A stretch of DNA of 12,926 nt from an uncultured Clostridia bacterium. GTDB taxonomy: Bacteria > Bacillota > Clostridia > Oscillospirales > CAG-272. The notes beneath the pieces are model-generated. The model was not told the origin of the DNA, made no database searches, and saw only the letters and a program-made list of their open reading frames with translations. Below, piece after piece: positions 1 to 6,804 of this stretch (positions are counted from its first letter, which is position 1; each line of letters opens with the position of its first letter). Position numbers and translations under genes: made by a program. The stretch is from positions 1-12,926 of the forward strand of contig CALEJO010000017.1 in the NCBI GenBank assembly GCA_937898155.1, read 5' to 3'.

Positions 1-2
1 TG

Positions 3-578
3 GTTATCACCGTTTTGTCTGCGTTTGCGTTTGCCCGATTGGAATTCAAGGGCAAAGACCTGCTCTTTGCCGGTCTGCTCGCCACCATGATGATTCCGGG
101 TGAGCTATTCACCATCACCAACTATCTGACCGTATCAAAACTCGGATGGATGAAGACGTATACGGTTCTGATCGTGCCGTTCCTCGTTAGCGTATTCTAC
201 ATCTATCTGCTCCGGCAGAATTTCCTGCAAATCCCGAACGAGCTTTATCTGGCGGCAAAGGTGGATGGCACGAGCGACATCAAATATCTTTGGCGCGTGA
301 TGGTTCCGCTGTCGCTCCCGACGCTGATCTCCATCACGATTTTGAAGATGATGGGCGCATGGAACTCCTACATCTGGCCTCGTCTCGTGACGAGCGACGA
401 TGCACACCGCCTGGTCACGAACGGACTGCGCAACGCCTTTACGGAAACGACGGGCGATGTCAACTATCCCGTGCAGATGGCCGCGGTCGCGCTGGTTTCG
501 GCTCCGCTGTTCCTTGTATTTCTGTTCCTGCGGAAATACATTATGAAGGGTGTCAGCCGCAGCGGTATCAAAGGTTGA
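3..578 (+). CDS. Carbohydrate-type (CUT1, MalG/UgpE-like) ABC transporter permease, C-terminal part
   Basis: Membrane permease subunit of an ABC importer. The reading frame is open from the window edge (frame 3), so the start lies upstream and only about 191 C-terminal residues are seen, against the usual 270-300. The fragment begins with the SAFAFARLEF segment typical of MalG/UgpE-type subunits. It carries several hydrophobic membrane segments and, around 235-330, the EAA loop (ELYLAAKVDGTSD followed by a VPLSLP end) through which such permeases contact the ATPase. The C-terminus RKYIMKGVSRSGIKG is the usual family ending. The binding-protein gene follows 57 nt downstream, so this permease most likely works with it. 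The partner permease and any ATPase are outside the window. The family is clear; the substrate cannot be read from the fragment. Confidence 0.93.
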   Translation, partial: VITVLSAFAFARLEFKGKDLLFAGLLATMMIPGELFTITNYLTVSKLGWMKTYTVLIVPFLVSVFYIYLLRQNFLQIPNELYLAAKVDGTSDIKYLWRVMVPLSLPTLISITILKMMGAWNSYIWPRLVTSDDAHRLVTNGLRNAFTETTGDVNYPVQMAAVALVSAPLFLVFLFLRKYIMKGVSRSGIKG

Positions 579-603
579 TGAGCTTATAAGAAGAGGATAT
601 AAG
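575..603 (+). promoter_or_regulatory. Possible internal promoter for the binding-protein gene, overlapping the permease stop
   Basis: A TTGATG at 575-580 (-35 like) is separated by exactly 17 nt from TATAAG at 598-603 (-10 like, 5 of 6 to TATAAT). The -35 includes the permease stop codon TGA (576-578). This would give the binding protein extra expression over the membrane subunits, which is common in ABC operons. It is a consensus match only. Confidence 0.4.
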
Positions 604-605
604 CT
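581..605 (+). repeat. Small inverted repeat between permease and binding protein
   Basis: AGCTTATA (581-588) and TATAAGCT (598-605) are perfect inverse complements around a 9-nt loop. As RNA this is a weak 8-bp stem just after the permease stop, with no T tract directly behind it, so it is not a terminator. It could be a processing or stabilising stem for the downstream message. Its right arm coincides with the proposed -10 box. Confidence 0.4.
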
Positions 606-635
606 TGGAAACATAAAAATTTTTGGGAGGAAAAC

Positions 636-2054
636 ATGAAGAGACAATCCATTCTAGCTGTGTTGCTTGCGGTCGCAATCCTTGTGACGTCGTTTCTGAT
701 GACATCCTGCGGCGGTCCGAAAGCGGCACCCAACTTCGAAGTGCCGGACGTCGGATACGACGGCGGCGAAGTCACGATCACGTTCTACCATACGATGGGC
801 TCCAATCTGAGCGACGTGCTGAATCTTTATGTGGAAGAGTTCAACAAGCTCTACCCGAATATTCACATCGTTCACGAGCAAGTCGGCGGTTATGACGACG
901 TGCGTGACCAGGTGAGCACCGAGATCACGGTCGGCAGTCAGCCCAACATCGCTTACTGCTATCCGGACCATGTGGCGCTTTATAACCTCGCAGGCGCGGT
1001 CGCGACGCTGGACAACCTGATCGACAGCACGATCGAAGTGACAAGAGCCGACGGCACGAAGGAAGTCCTCGGACTGACCGACGCGCAGAAGGCGGACTTT
1101 ATCGAGGGCTATTACGAGGAAGGCCGTCAGTTCGGCGACGGACTGATGTATACGATGCCGTTCTCGAAATCCACGGAAGTCCTTTACTACAACAAGACAT
1201 TCTTTGACGAAAACGGGCTGACCGTTCCGACCACCTGGGCGGAAATGGAAACGCTTTGCCAAAGAATCCATGAGATCGATCCCACGGCGATCCCGCTCGG
1301 ATACGACAGCGAAGCGAACTGGTTCATCACGATGTGCGAGCAGTATGGCTCCGACTACACGAGCGCGACGGGCGACCATTATCTCTTTGACAACGAGACC
1401 AACCGCGGCTTCATCGAAATGTTCCGCAACTGGTATCAAAAGGGCTATCTGACCACGCAGAAGATTTACGGCGCTTATACGTCCGGACTCTTCGTCGCGG
1501 ATACGGGCATTCGCAGTTATATGTCCATCGGTTCTTCCGCGGGTGCAACGCATCAGCGCCCGACCAAGGTGGACGACGCGTATCCGTTTGAGGTCGGCAT
1601 CGCATCCATTCCGCAGGTCGATCAGGACAACCGCAAGGTGATCTCGCAGGGCCCGTCGGTCTGCATTTTCAAGAAAGACAATCCGCAGGAGGTCGTCGCC
1701 TCGTGGCTCTTCGTGAAATTCCTCACGACGTCCGTGGAATTCCAGGCGGAATTCTCGATGGCTTCCGGCTACGTTCCGGTCATGAAATCCGTGGCGGAAA
1801 ATCCCGCATATGCCGCGTTCCTCGCGAAAGCGGACGGCGGTGACTACGTTTCCGCGCTCAGCGCGAAGATCTGCCTCGAACAGGAAGACGCTTACTACAC
1901 GTCTCCCGCGTTCAACGGCTCGTCCACCGCGCGTGATCAGGTCGGTGCGCTTCTCGTGAAATGTCTCACGCTGAACGAGAGCGATGGCGCGATCAAGGAT
2001 CAGATTCAGGCCGCGTTCAAAGCCGCCATCGAAGAGTGCGAATACCGCAACTGA
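636..2054 (+). CDS. ABC transporter substrate-binding lipoprotein, UgpB-like (family 1 solute-binding protein)
   Basis: Extracellular solute receptor of 472 residues that would deliver ligand to the permease encoded upstream. The start is ATG 636 with GGGAGG at 625-630. Residues 1-25 form a lipoprotein signal peptide (basic MKR, hydrophobic core, lipobox ending LMTSC), so Cys25 should be lipid-anchored. The mature part follows the family 1 pattern: FYHTMG near 50-55, EEFNKLYPNI near 67-76, GGYDD at 84-88, PFSKSTEVLYYNK at 175-187, SIGSSAG near 297-303 and SGYVPV at 377-382. The HTMG, Y-D, ST-VLYYNK and SGY-P segments resemble UgpB, which binds glycerol-3-phosphate and its diesters. This is a by-eye likeness, not a demonstrated specificity. 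It is followed after only 5 nt by a nuclease-like lipoprotein gene, which points to nucleic-acid breakdown products as a possible ligand. Confidence 0.93.
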   Translation: MKRQSILAVLLAVAILVTSFLMTSCGGPKAAPNFEVPDVGYDGGEVTITFYHTMGSNLSDVLNLYVEEFNKLYPNIHIVHEQVGGYDDVRDQVSTEITVGSQPNIAYCYPDHVALYNLAGAVATLDNLIDSTIEVTRADGTKEVLGLTDAQKADFIEGYYEEGRQFGDGLMYTMPFSKSTEVLYYNKTFFDENGLTVPTTWAEMETLCQRIHEIDPTAIPLGYDSEANWFITMCEQYGSDYTSATGDHYLFDNETNRGFIEMFRNWYQKGYLTTQKIYGAYTSGLFVADTGIRSYMSIGSSAGATHQRPTKVDDAYPFEVGIASIPQVDQDNRKVISQGPSVCIFKKDNPQEVVASWLFVKFLTTSVEFQAEFSMASGYVPVMKSVAENPAYAAFLAKADGGDYVSALSAKICLEQEDAYYTSPAFNGSSTARDQVGALLVKCLTLNESDGAIKDQIQAAFKAAIEECEYRN

Positions 2055-2059
2055 TCTCC

Positions 2060-3382
2060 ATGAAACAACTACAAAAAATCATTTCGCTTTTCCTTTTGCT
2101 CGGAATGGTTGCCGGTTGCTTCCTTGCTTGCGGGGAAGAGCAGGAACCGCCCGTGACGGAAAATACGGACTTTGCCGCCTCGGTGACGCTGGATTTTTCC
2201 TCCGACACGCTCAAAGAGGAAGTGACGGTCAAAACGTTCGTTGACGGTGATACCACGCACTTTTTCGTGCCGACCTTAGTCGCGGAATCCGGCGTGCTGA
2301 AAGCGCGCTATCTCGCGATTAATACGCCGGAATCGACCGGCAAAATCGAGGAATACGGCAAAAAAGCATCCGAATTCACAAAAGAGAAGCTCTCCGCCGC
2401 GACGTCGATCGTGATCGAATCCGACGACGGCAACTGGAATCTCGATGCCACGGGCGGACGGCATCTCGTGTGGGTGTGGTATCGGACGGACGAAACGACG
2501 CCGTATCGCAATCTGAACATCGAAATTCTGCAAAACGGCTTGGCGATCGCGTCTTCGTCGGCGAACAACCGCTACGGCGAAACGTGCGTTGCCGCCATCG
2601 CGCAGGCAAAAGCACAGAAGCTTTCCCTATATTCCGGGCAGAAAGATCCCGATTTCTTCTACGGGGACGCCGTAGAGCTGACGCTCAGCGAGCTTCGCAC
2701 GCACGTCGCCGACTATAACGGCGTCAAGGTCGCGTTCGAGGGCATCATCATCCGCAATAACAGCAACACGGTCTACGTGGAGGATTACGACGCGGAAACC
2801 GGCATTTATTACGGCATGGCGGTTTATTACGGCTACGGATTGGCAGGCGAGGGACTCGAAATTCTGTCGGTCGGCAACCGCGCGCGGATTGTCGGCACCG
2901 TCCAGTATTATGAGGCGGGCGGGACCTATCAGGTCTCTGGGCTGAGCTATCGCGCGATGAAGCCGGACGATCCGGGCAATATCCGCAAGATCAGCGACGG
3001 TCATTCCCCCGCTTACGTTCCGACGGACGCGAAGACATTCGTAAACGGCACGATCTCCGTGGAAACGGAGGACGGCGCGGTCGAATATCCGTATGCGGCG
3101 CTGACGATGAATACGTCGCTCTCCATGCAAAGTCTGACCGTCAAAAGCGTCTATACCACGATGAACGAGGACAGCTCCTCGTTCGGTGCCATGACGCTGA
3201 CGTGCGAATCGGACGGTGTGACGGTTTCCGTCCGCACGGTCGTTCTTTACGACGAAGAGAAAAACGTCATCACGGCGGACGCCTATGAGGGAAAACGCAT
3301 CGACGTCCGCGGGCTTGTCGATTATTTCGACGGCACTTATCAAATCAAGGTTTTCTCCGCAAATGACATTATGGAAAATTAA
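2060..3382 (+). CDS. Surface lipoprotein with staphylococcal-nuclease-like domain and OB-type domains
   Basis: Predicted cell-surface nuclease of 440 residues. ATG 2060 was chosen because it begins a clean lipoprotein signal (MKQLQKIISLFLLLGMVAGC; lipobox VAGC, Cys20). Upstream in-frame codons overlap the previous gene. The SNase-like domain spans about 54-192: VDGDT at 61-65, ARYLAINTPE at 82-91, EYGKKASEFTKEKL near 98-111, GGRHLVWVW at 132-140, LQNGLA near 157-162 and KLSLYSG near 187-193. By alignment to S. aureus nuclease, the catalytic Arg, Glu and Arg are Arg83, Glu91 and Arg134. The Ca2+ ligand Asp40 is replaced by Asn88, and one extra Gly precedes Arg134. About 204-300 and 320-440 look like OB-type modules, as in YhcR-like nucleases. 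There is no good Shine-Dalgarno, so with a 5-nt gap the gene is probably translationally coupled to the binding protein. The nuclease family is fairly sure; activity is untested. Confidence 0.85.
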   Translation: MKQLQKIISLFLLLGMVAGCFLACGEEQEPPVTENTDFAASVTLDFSSDTLKEEVTVKTFVDGDTTHFFVPTLVAESGVLKARYLAINTPESTGKIEEYGKKASEFTKEKLSAATSIVIESDDGNWNLDATGGRHLVWVWYRTDETTPYRNLNIEILQNGLAIASSSANNRYGETCVAAIAQAKAQKLSLYSGQKDPDFFYGDAVELTLSELRTHVADYNGVKVAFEGIIIRNNSNTVYVEDYDAETGIYYGMAVYYGYGLAGEGLEILSVGNRARIVGTVQYYEAGGTYQVSGLSYRAMKPDDPGNIRKISDGHSPAYVPTDAKTFVNGTISVETEDGAVEYPYAALTMNTSLSMQSLTVKSVYTTMNEDSSSFGAMTLTCESDGVTVSVRTVVLYDEEKNVITADAYEGKRIDVRGLVDYFDGTYQIKVFSANDIMEN

Positions 3383-3417
3383 AAAAAACAAAAAATAAAA
3401 TAAAAAAGGAGTAAAAC

Positions 3418-5301
3418 ATGAAAAAACTGATCGCATTTGTTCTTGTCCTTGCGCTTTTCGCAATCGCCCTCGTTGGGTGCGGTTCCGGAAACGACGAACT
3501 GACTGCCGCGAAAGATTATCTTTATGCCATGTATAAAGATGCCGCGGAAAAGACGCCCTCCGACTATACGGTCGTCGGCGCCGTTGTCAGAAACGGTATC
3601 ACCTATACCGTCGAGTGGACGGTTGACGTGACCGAAGGCGTCACGGTGGTTGTCGGCGAAGACAAAATGGTCACCATCGACGTCAATGAAAAAGCGACGG
3701 AAGCCATTCCTTACGTGCTGACCGCTACGCTGAAAGATCCCGACGGCAAGACCGTCTCCACCACCTTCAATCACACCGTTCCGATGTTCAAGGAACTGAC
3801 TTGGGCGGAATACATCGCTACGGAAAAGGGCGAGACCGTCGTCGTCAAAGGCGTGGTGACCGGACTCATGGCAAAATCCAAGGGCAACAGCTACAACTGC
3901 ATTTATTTCCAGGATGCTGATGGCGGTTATTACGCTTACGGCACCGCGACCGATCCGATCACCGACGACGGATTGGAAGTCGGTATGACGATCCGCGTCA
4001 CCGGCAATAAAGACCTTTACAGCGGCACGCACGAAATCGCGCAGAGCACGGGGGTCGTGGAGATTTTGGATTCCGGCAAGACCGAAGTCACCCCTGCTGA
4101 TTTCACCGAAAAATATCTGAACGCTACTTCTCTGAAAGACGAAACTATCACCGCACAGCAGTCGATGCTCGTCACGCTGAAAGGCGTCGAGATCACCGGC
4201 GAGGATACGGCGAACGGTTATTATAAATTCAAACTCGGCTCGCTCGAATCTTATGCCAGAATTTCTTCCTCTGTTTGCCCGTTGACCAAGGACGATCAGG
4301 CGAAGTTCATCGCGGATCATGCTTCTCACCTCGGTTGGACGGCAAACGCCACGGGTGTCATCTGTGTTTATGACGGCGCGTTCTATCTCACCCCTGTCAC
4401 CGTGGACGCGTTTGAATATGTCAGCTTGCCCGAAAAGGACGACGCCGGCATGGTCGCATTCGAGAAAGATAATCTCACCTTTGAAACTGAATTTGCGGAA
4501 GAGACCGTCGTGGATCTCCGCGCCGCAGGTCAGGGATATAACCAAGTCGCCATCGCATGGGCTTCCGACAGCGAATTCGCAACGGTCGCGGATGGCAAGC
4601 TGACCATCACGCTTCCCGACGAGGATACCGTCGTCACGCTGACGGCAACGCTGACCAGCGGCTCTGTCACCGAGACGAAGGAATTCTCCGTCAAGATCGC
4701 GGCTCCTGCCGATGACCTCTGCGAAGCAGACGTCGTGGAAAAAGCGCTGGCTCTCGAAGATGGCAAGGCGCTGAATGGTAAACAGGTTCTCCGCGGCGAG
4801 ATCGTTTCGATTGACACGGCTTACAGTGCAGATTATAACAACATCACCGTCACGATCAAGGTCGGCGAAGCTACGTTCCAGTGCTATCGTTTGACCGGCG
4901 GCGAAGACCTCGCGGTCGGCGACGTGATCACCGTCACGGGTATCATTAAGAACTATAAGGGCACAATCGAATTTGATAAGGGTTGCGTCTATTCCAAAGA
5001 CATGAGCGTGGATGACGCGAAGATGCTTGTCGTCGCGGAAAAAGCGGTCGCTCTCGAAGAGGGCAAGGCGCTGAACGGCAAACAGGTCCTCCGCGGCGAG
5101 ATCGTTTCGATCGATACGGCGTATAGCGCAGACTACGGCAACATCACCGTCACGATTAAGGTCGGCGAAAACACGATTCAGTGCTATCGTTTGACCGGCG
5201 GTGAAGACCTCGCAGTCGGCGATGTGATCACCGTCACGGGTATCATCAAGAACTACAAAGGCACGATCGAATTTGACAAGGGTTGCACCTACGTGAAATA
5301 A
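3418..5301 (+). CDS. Large modular surface lipoprotein (Ig-like and OB-like domains, tandem C-terminal repeat)
   Basis: Secreted lipoprotein of 627 residues of unknown exact function. The start is ATG 3418 with AAGGAG at 3406-3411. The signal peptide ends in lipobox ALVGC (Cys21). Visible modules are an Ig-like beta domain (about 30-125), an OB-like domain (about 128-218, with VVVKGVVTGL and GMTIRVTG), a second OB-like region (about 225-335), another Ig-like segment (about 345-428, with WASDSEFATVADGKLTITLP), and two nearly identical OB-like repeats (about 440-527 and 540-627, with NGKQVLRGEIVSID and VGDVITVTGIIKNYKGTIEF). No catalytic motif is seen. It shares OB-like modules and the operon with the nuclease lipoprotein, so a role in holding nucleic acid or another polymer at the surface is plausible. 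That is an inference; adhesion or glycan binding are alternatives. Confidence 0.85.
   Translation: MKKLIAFVLVLALFAIALVGCGSGNDELTAAKDYLYAMYKDAAEKTPSDYTVVGAVVRNGITYTVEWTVDVTEGVTVVVGEDKMVTIDVNEKATEAIPYVLTATLKDPDGKTVSTTFNHTVPMFKELTWAEYIATEKGETVVVKGVVTGLMAKSKGNSYNCIYFQDADGGYYAYGTATDPITDDGLEVGMTIRVTGNKDLYSGTHEIAQSTGVVEILDSGKTEVTPADFTEKYLNATSLKDETITAQQSMLVTLKGVEITGEDTANGYYKFKLGSLESYARISSSVCPLTKDDQAKFIADHASHLGWTANATGVICVYDGAFYLTPVTVDAFEYVSLPEKDDAGMVAFEKDNLTFETEFAEETVVDLRAAGQGYNQVAIAWASDSEFATVADGKLTITLPDEDTVVTLTATLTSGSVTETKEFSVKIAAPADDLCEADVVEKALALEDGKALNGKQVLRGEIVSIDTAYSADYNNITVTIKVGEATFQCYRLTGGEDLAVGDVITVTGIIKNYKGTIEFDKGCVYSKDMSVDDAKMLVVAEKAVALEEGKALNGKQVLRGEIVSIDTAYSADYGNITVTIKVGENTIQCYRLTGGEDLAVGDVITVTGIIKNYKGTIEFDKGCTYVK
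4735..5298 (+). repeat. In-frame tandem repeat, period exactly 300 bp
   Basis: The segment starting at 4735 recurs at 5035, an offset of 300 nt or 100 residues. By hand count about 80 of 88 aligned residues are identical (residues 440-527 against 540-627), while many codons differ at third positions. The duplication is therefore not recent, and the protein sequence has been held constant by selection or by occasional conversion. The unit is one OB-like module plus a short linker (DMSVDDAKMLVV in the first copy). Confidence 0.93.
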
Positions 5302-5319
5302 AGTCGGAACGGAAAACCC

Positions 5320-5351
5320 AAAAATGCGGCACTTCGGTGCCGCATTTTTTT
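5320..5351 (+). terminator. Intrinsic terminator of the lipoprotein operon
   Basis: Stem ATGCGGCAC (5324-5332) pairs with GTGCCGCAT (5337-5345) around a TTCG tetraloop closed by C-G. The A run on the left and a T7 run (5345-5351) on the right extend the stem and supply the U tract. It begins about 20 nt after the stop codon at 5301. Confidence 0.95.
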
Positions 5352-5396
5352 GTGTCGCATCGTCGCTCCTCTCGCAAGAAAAGCGGAAAGCGGCTA

Positions 5397-5425
5397 TTGA
5401 CTTTTTTTCGGATCCGTGGTATCAT
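5397..5425 (+). promoter_or_regulatory. Sigma-A-type promoter of the nusB operon
   Basis: TTGACT (5397-5402), a 17-nt spacer, then TATCAT (5420-5425) preceded by TG at 5417-5418, i.e. an extended -10. It lies between the upstream terminator and nusB, leaving a leader of roughly 30 nt before the start codon at 5464. Confidence 0.82.
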
Positions 5426-5463
5426 AAAAAGGAAGAAATCGGACGGAAAGGGGCGTTTGTCAC

Positions 5464-5871
5464 ATGGGAATTTCACGCCGTGCGGCGCGCGAATGTGCGC
5501 TGAAAGCGCTTTATAGCTATGATTTTAACCGCGAGGAGGAGCCGGAACTGTTTTTCGCACGGATGTGCGAGGAGGGCGAGGTGCCTTGCGATGACTTCGC
5601 GAAGGGACTCTTTCTCGGGACGCTCGAAAAAATCGCGGCACTCGACGAAAAAATCGCCGAAAACGCGAAGGGCTGGAAGTTTTCCCGCATCGCGCGAATG
5701 TCCCTCGCGATCATGCGCCTCGCGGCGTATGAGATGCTCTTTGCCGGCACGCCGAAAGCAATTGCGATCAACGAGGCGGTCGAGCTGGCAAAGGCGTATG
5801 ACACCGATGACGCGCCCGCTTTTATCAACGGCGTGCTGAACGCGCTGGCACCTGCGGAGGAAAACGCATGA
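5464..5871 (+). CDS. nusB: Transcription antitermination factor NusB
   Basis: RNA-binding factor that works with NusE (ribosomal S10) on the boxA sequence during rRNA antitermination. The protein has 135 residues, normal for the family. The arginine-rich N-terminus (SRRAARECALKALY, 4-17) and the C-terminal signature (FSRIARMSLAIMRLAAYEM, then AIAINEAVELAKAYDTDDAP and FINGVLNAL) match NusB along its length. ATG 5464 follows a GGAAAGGGG stretch (5445-5453). It is first in a five-gene operon, and its stop overlaps the next start as ATGA (5868-5871), implying translational coupling. Confidence 0.96.
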   Translation: MGISRRAARECALKALYSYDFNREEEPELFFARMCEEGEVPCDDFAKGLFLGTLEKIAALDEKIAENAKGWKFSRIARMSLAIMRLAAYEMLFAGTPKAIAINEAVELAKAYDTDDAPAFINGVLNALAPAEENA

Positions 5872-6803
5872 GAGTGCTCGGCATCGACACCAGCAATTAT
5901 ACGACATCCGTCGCGCTGGCGACGGAGAATTCTTATCGGATGGAGCGGCGGATTCTGACCGTCGCGCAAGGGGAGTGCGGGCTTCGACAAAGCAACGCGC
6001 TTTTTTTGCATACGGTCAATTTGCCGGAGCTGATGCGCACACTTGCACCGGCATCGGACGGCGCGATCGACGCGGTAGCGGTCAGCACCCGCCCACGTGA
6101 CGTCGAGGGCTCGTATATGCCGTGCTTTCTGGCGGGTGTTTCCGCGGCGGAAAGCGTCGCGGCGTCTCTCGGCGTGCCGCTCTACTCTTTCTCGCATCAG
6201 GCGGGACACGTGATGGCGGCGGTCCGCACGTGCGGCAGTCCCGAGGTGGGAAGCCATGAGTTTTTGGCGTTTCACCTGTCGGGCGGCACGACGGAACTGC
6301 TGTTGGCGCGTCCCGATCCCGACCTCGGGTTCGCGGTCGAGATCATCGGGCAGACGTGTGATCTTTCCGCGGGGCAGATCATCGACCGCATCGGTGTGAT
6401 GCTCGGTCTGACGTTCCCGTGCGGCGGCGAGCTGGAAAAGCTTGCGGCAAAGGCGACTTCTTCCGTGCGCGTGCATCCCTGTCTGCGCGGCGTGGACTGC
6501 CATTTGTCCGGTGCGGAGAATCAGGCGCAAAAGATGATCGCGGACGGCGCATCGCCCGAGACGGTCGCGCGGTTCGCGCTCGATATGGTCTTTGCGACGA
6601 TCGCCGGCATGACCAAGGCGGCGCGCGAGGAATATCCCACGCTCCCGATCGTTTACGCGGGCGGCGTGATGCGCAACGCGTATCTGAAAACGAAACTCAA
6701 AGGCACGTTCCGCGGCGTGTATTTCGCGGACACGGAGCTTTCAAGCGATAACGCCGTCGGCACGGCGTATTTGGGACTCGAAAAACGGCGTCGGGAGGGG
6801 TAA
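5868..6803 (+). CDS. TsaD/Kae1-family (peptidase M22-like) paralog
   Basis: ASKHA-fold protein of 311 residues related to TsaD, the enzyme that transfers threonylcarbamoyl to A37 of ANN-decoding tRNAs. Seen: MRVLGIDTSNYTTSVAL (1-17), a metal-binding type His pair SHQAGH (His110, His114), nucleotide-loop LSGGTTELLLA (137-147), the TCDLSAGQIIDRIGVMLGL block (163-181), AGGVMRN (264-270) and SSDNAVGTAYLG (292-303; Asp294 fits the metal-ligand Asp). Differences from canonical TsaD (about 335-345 residues) are the loss of the SCDET start and the GGVVPE..SR.H segment, replaced by GECGLRQSNALFLHTVNLPEL (35-55). I take it as the clostridial paralog found beside xseA rather than the tRNA-modifying TsaD itself; its role is unknown. 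GGAGG (5856-5860) precedes the ATG, and 4 nt overlap nusB. Confidence 0.8.
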   Translation: MRVLGIDTSNYTTSVALATENSYRMERRILTVAQGECGLRQSNALFLHTVNLPELMRTLAPASDGAIDAVAVSTRPRDVEGSYMPCFLAGVSAAESVAASLGVPLYSFSHQAGHVMAAVRTCGSPEVGSHEFLAFHLSGGTTELLLARPDPDLGFAVEIIGQTCDLSAGQIIDRIGVMLGLTFPCGGELEKLAAKATSSVRVHPCLRGVDCHLSGAENQAQKMIADGASPETVARFALDMVFATIAGMTKAAREEYPTLPIVYAGGVMRNAYLKTKLKGTFRGVYFADTELSSDNAVGTAYLGLEKRRREG

Positions 6804-6804
6804 A

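Noticed and set aside
1961..2059. Upstream in-frame extension of the nuclease lipoprotein
   Set aside because: It overlaps the binding-protein gene, has no ribosome binding site, and would bury the signal peptide.
3379..4545. Long open frame of 388 codons on the - strand under the 627-residue lipoprotein
   Set aside because: The + strand frame has a ribosome binding site, signal peptide and repeats; the - strand frame is a mirror of its codon bias, with His/Asp/Arg-rich sequence and no recognisable family.
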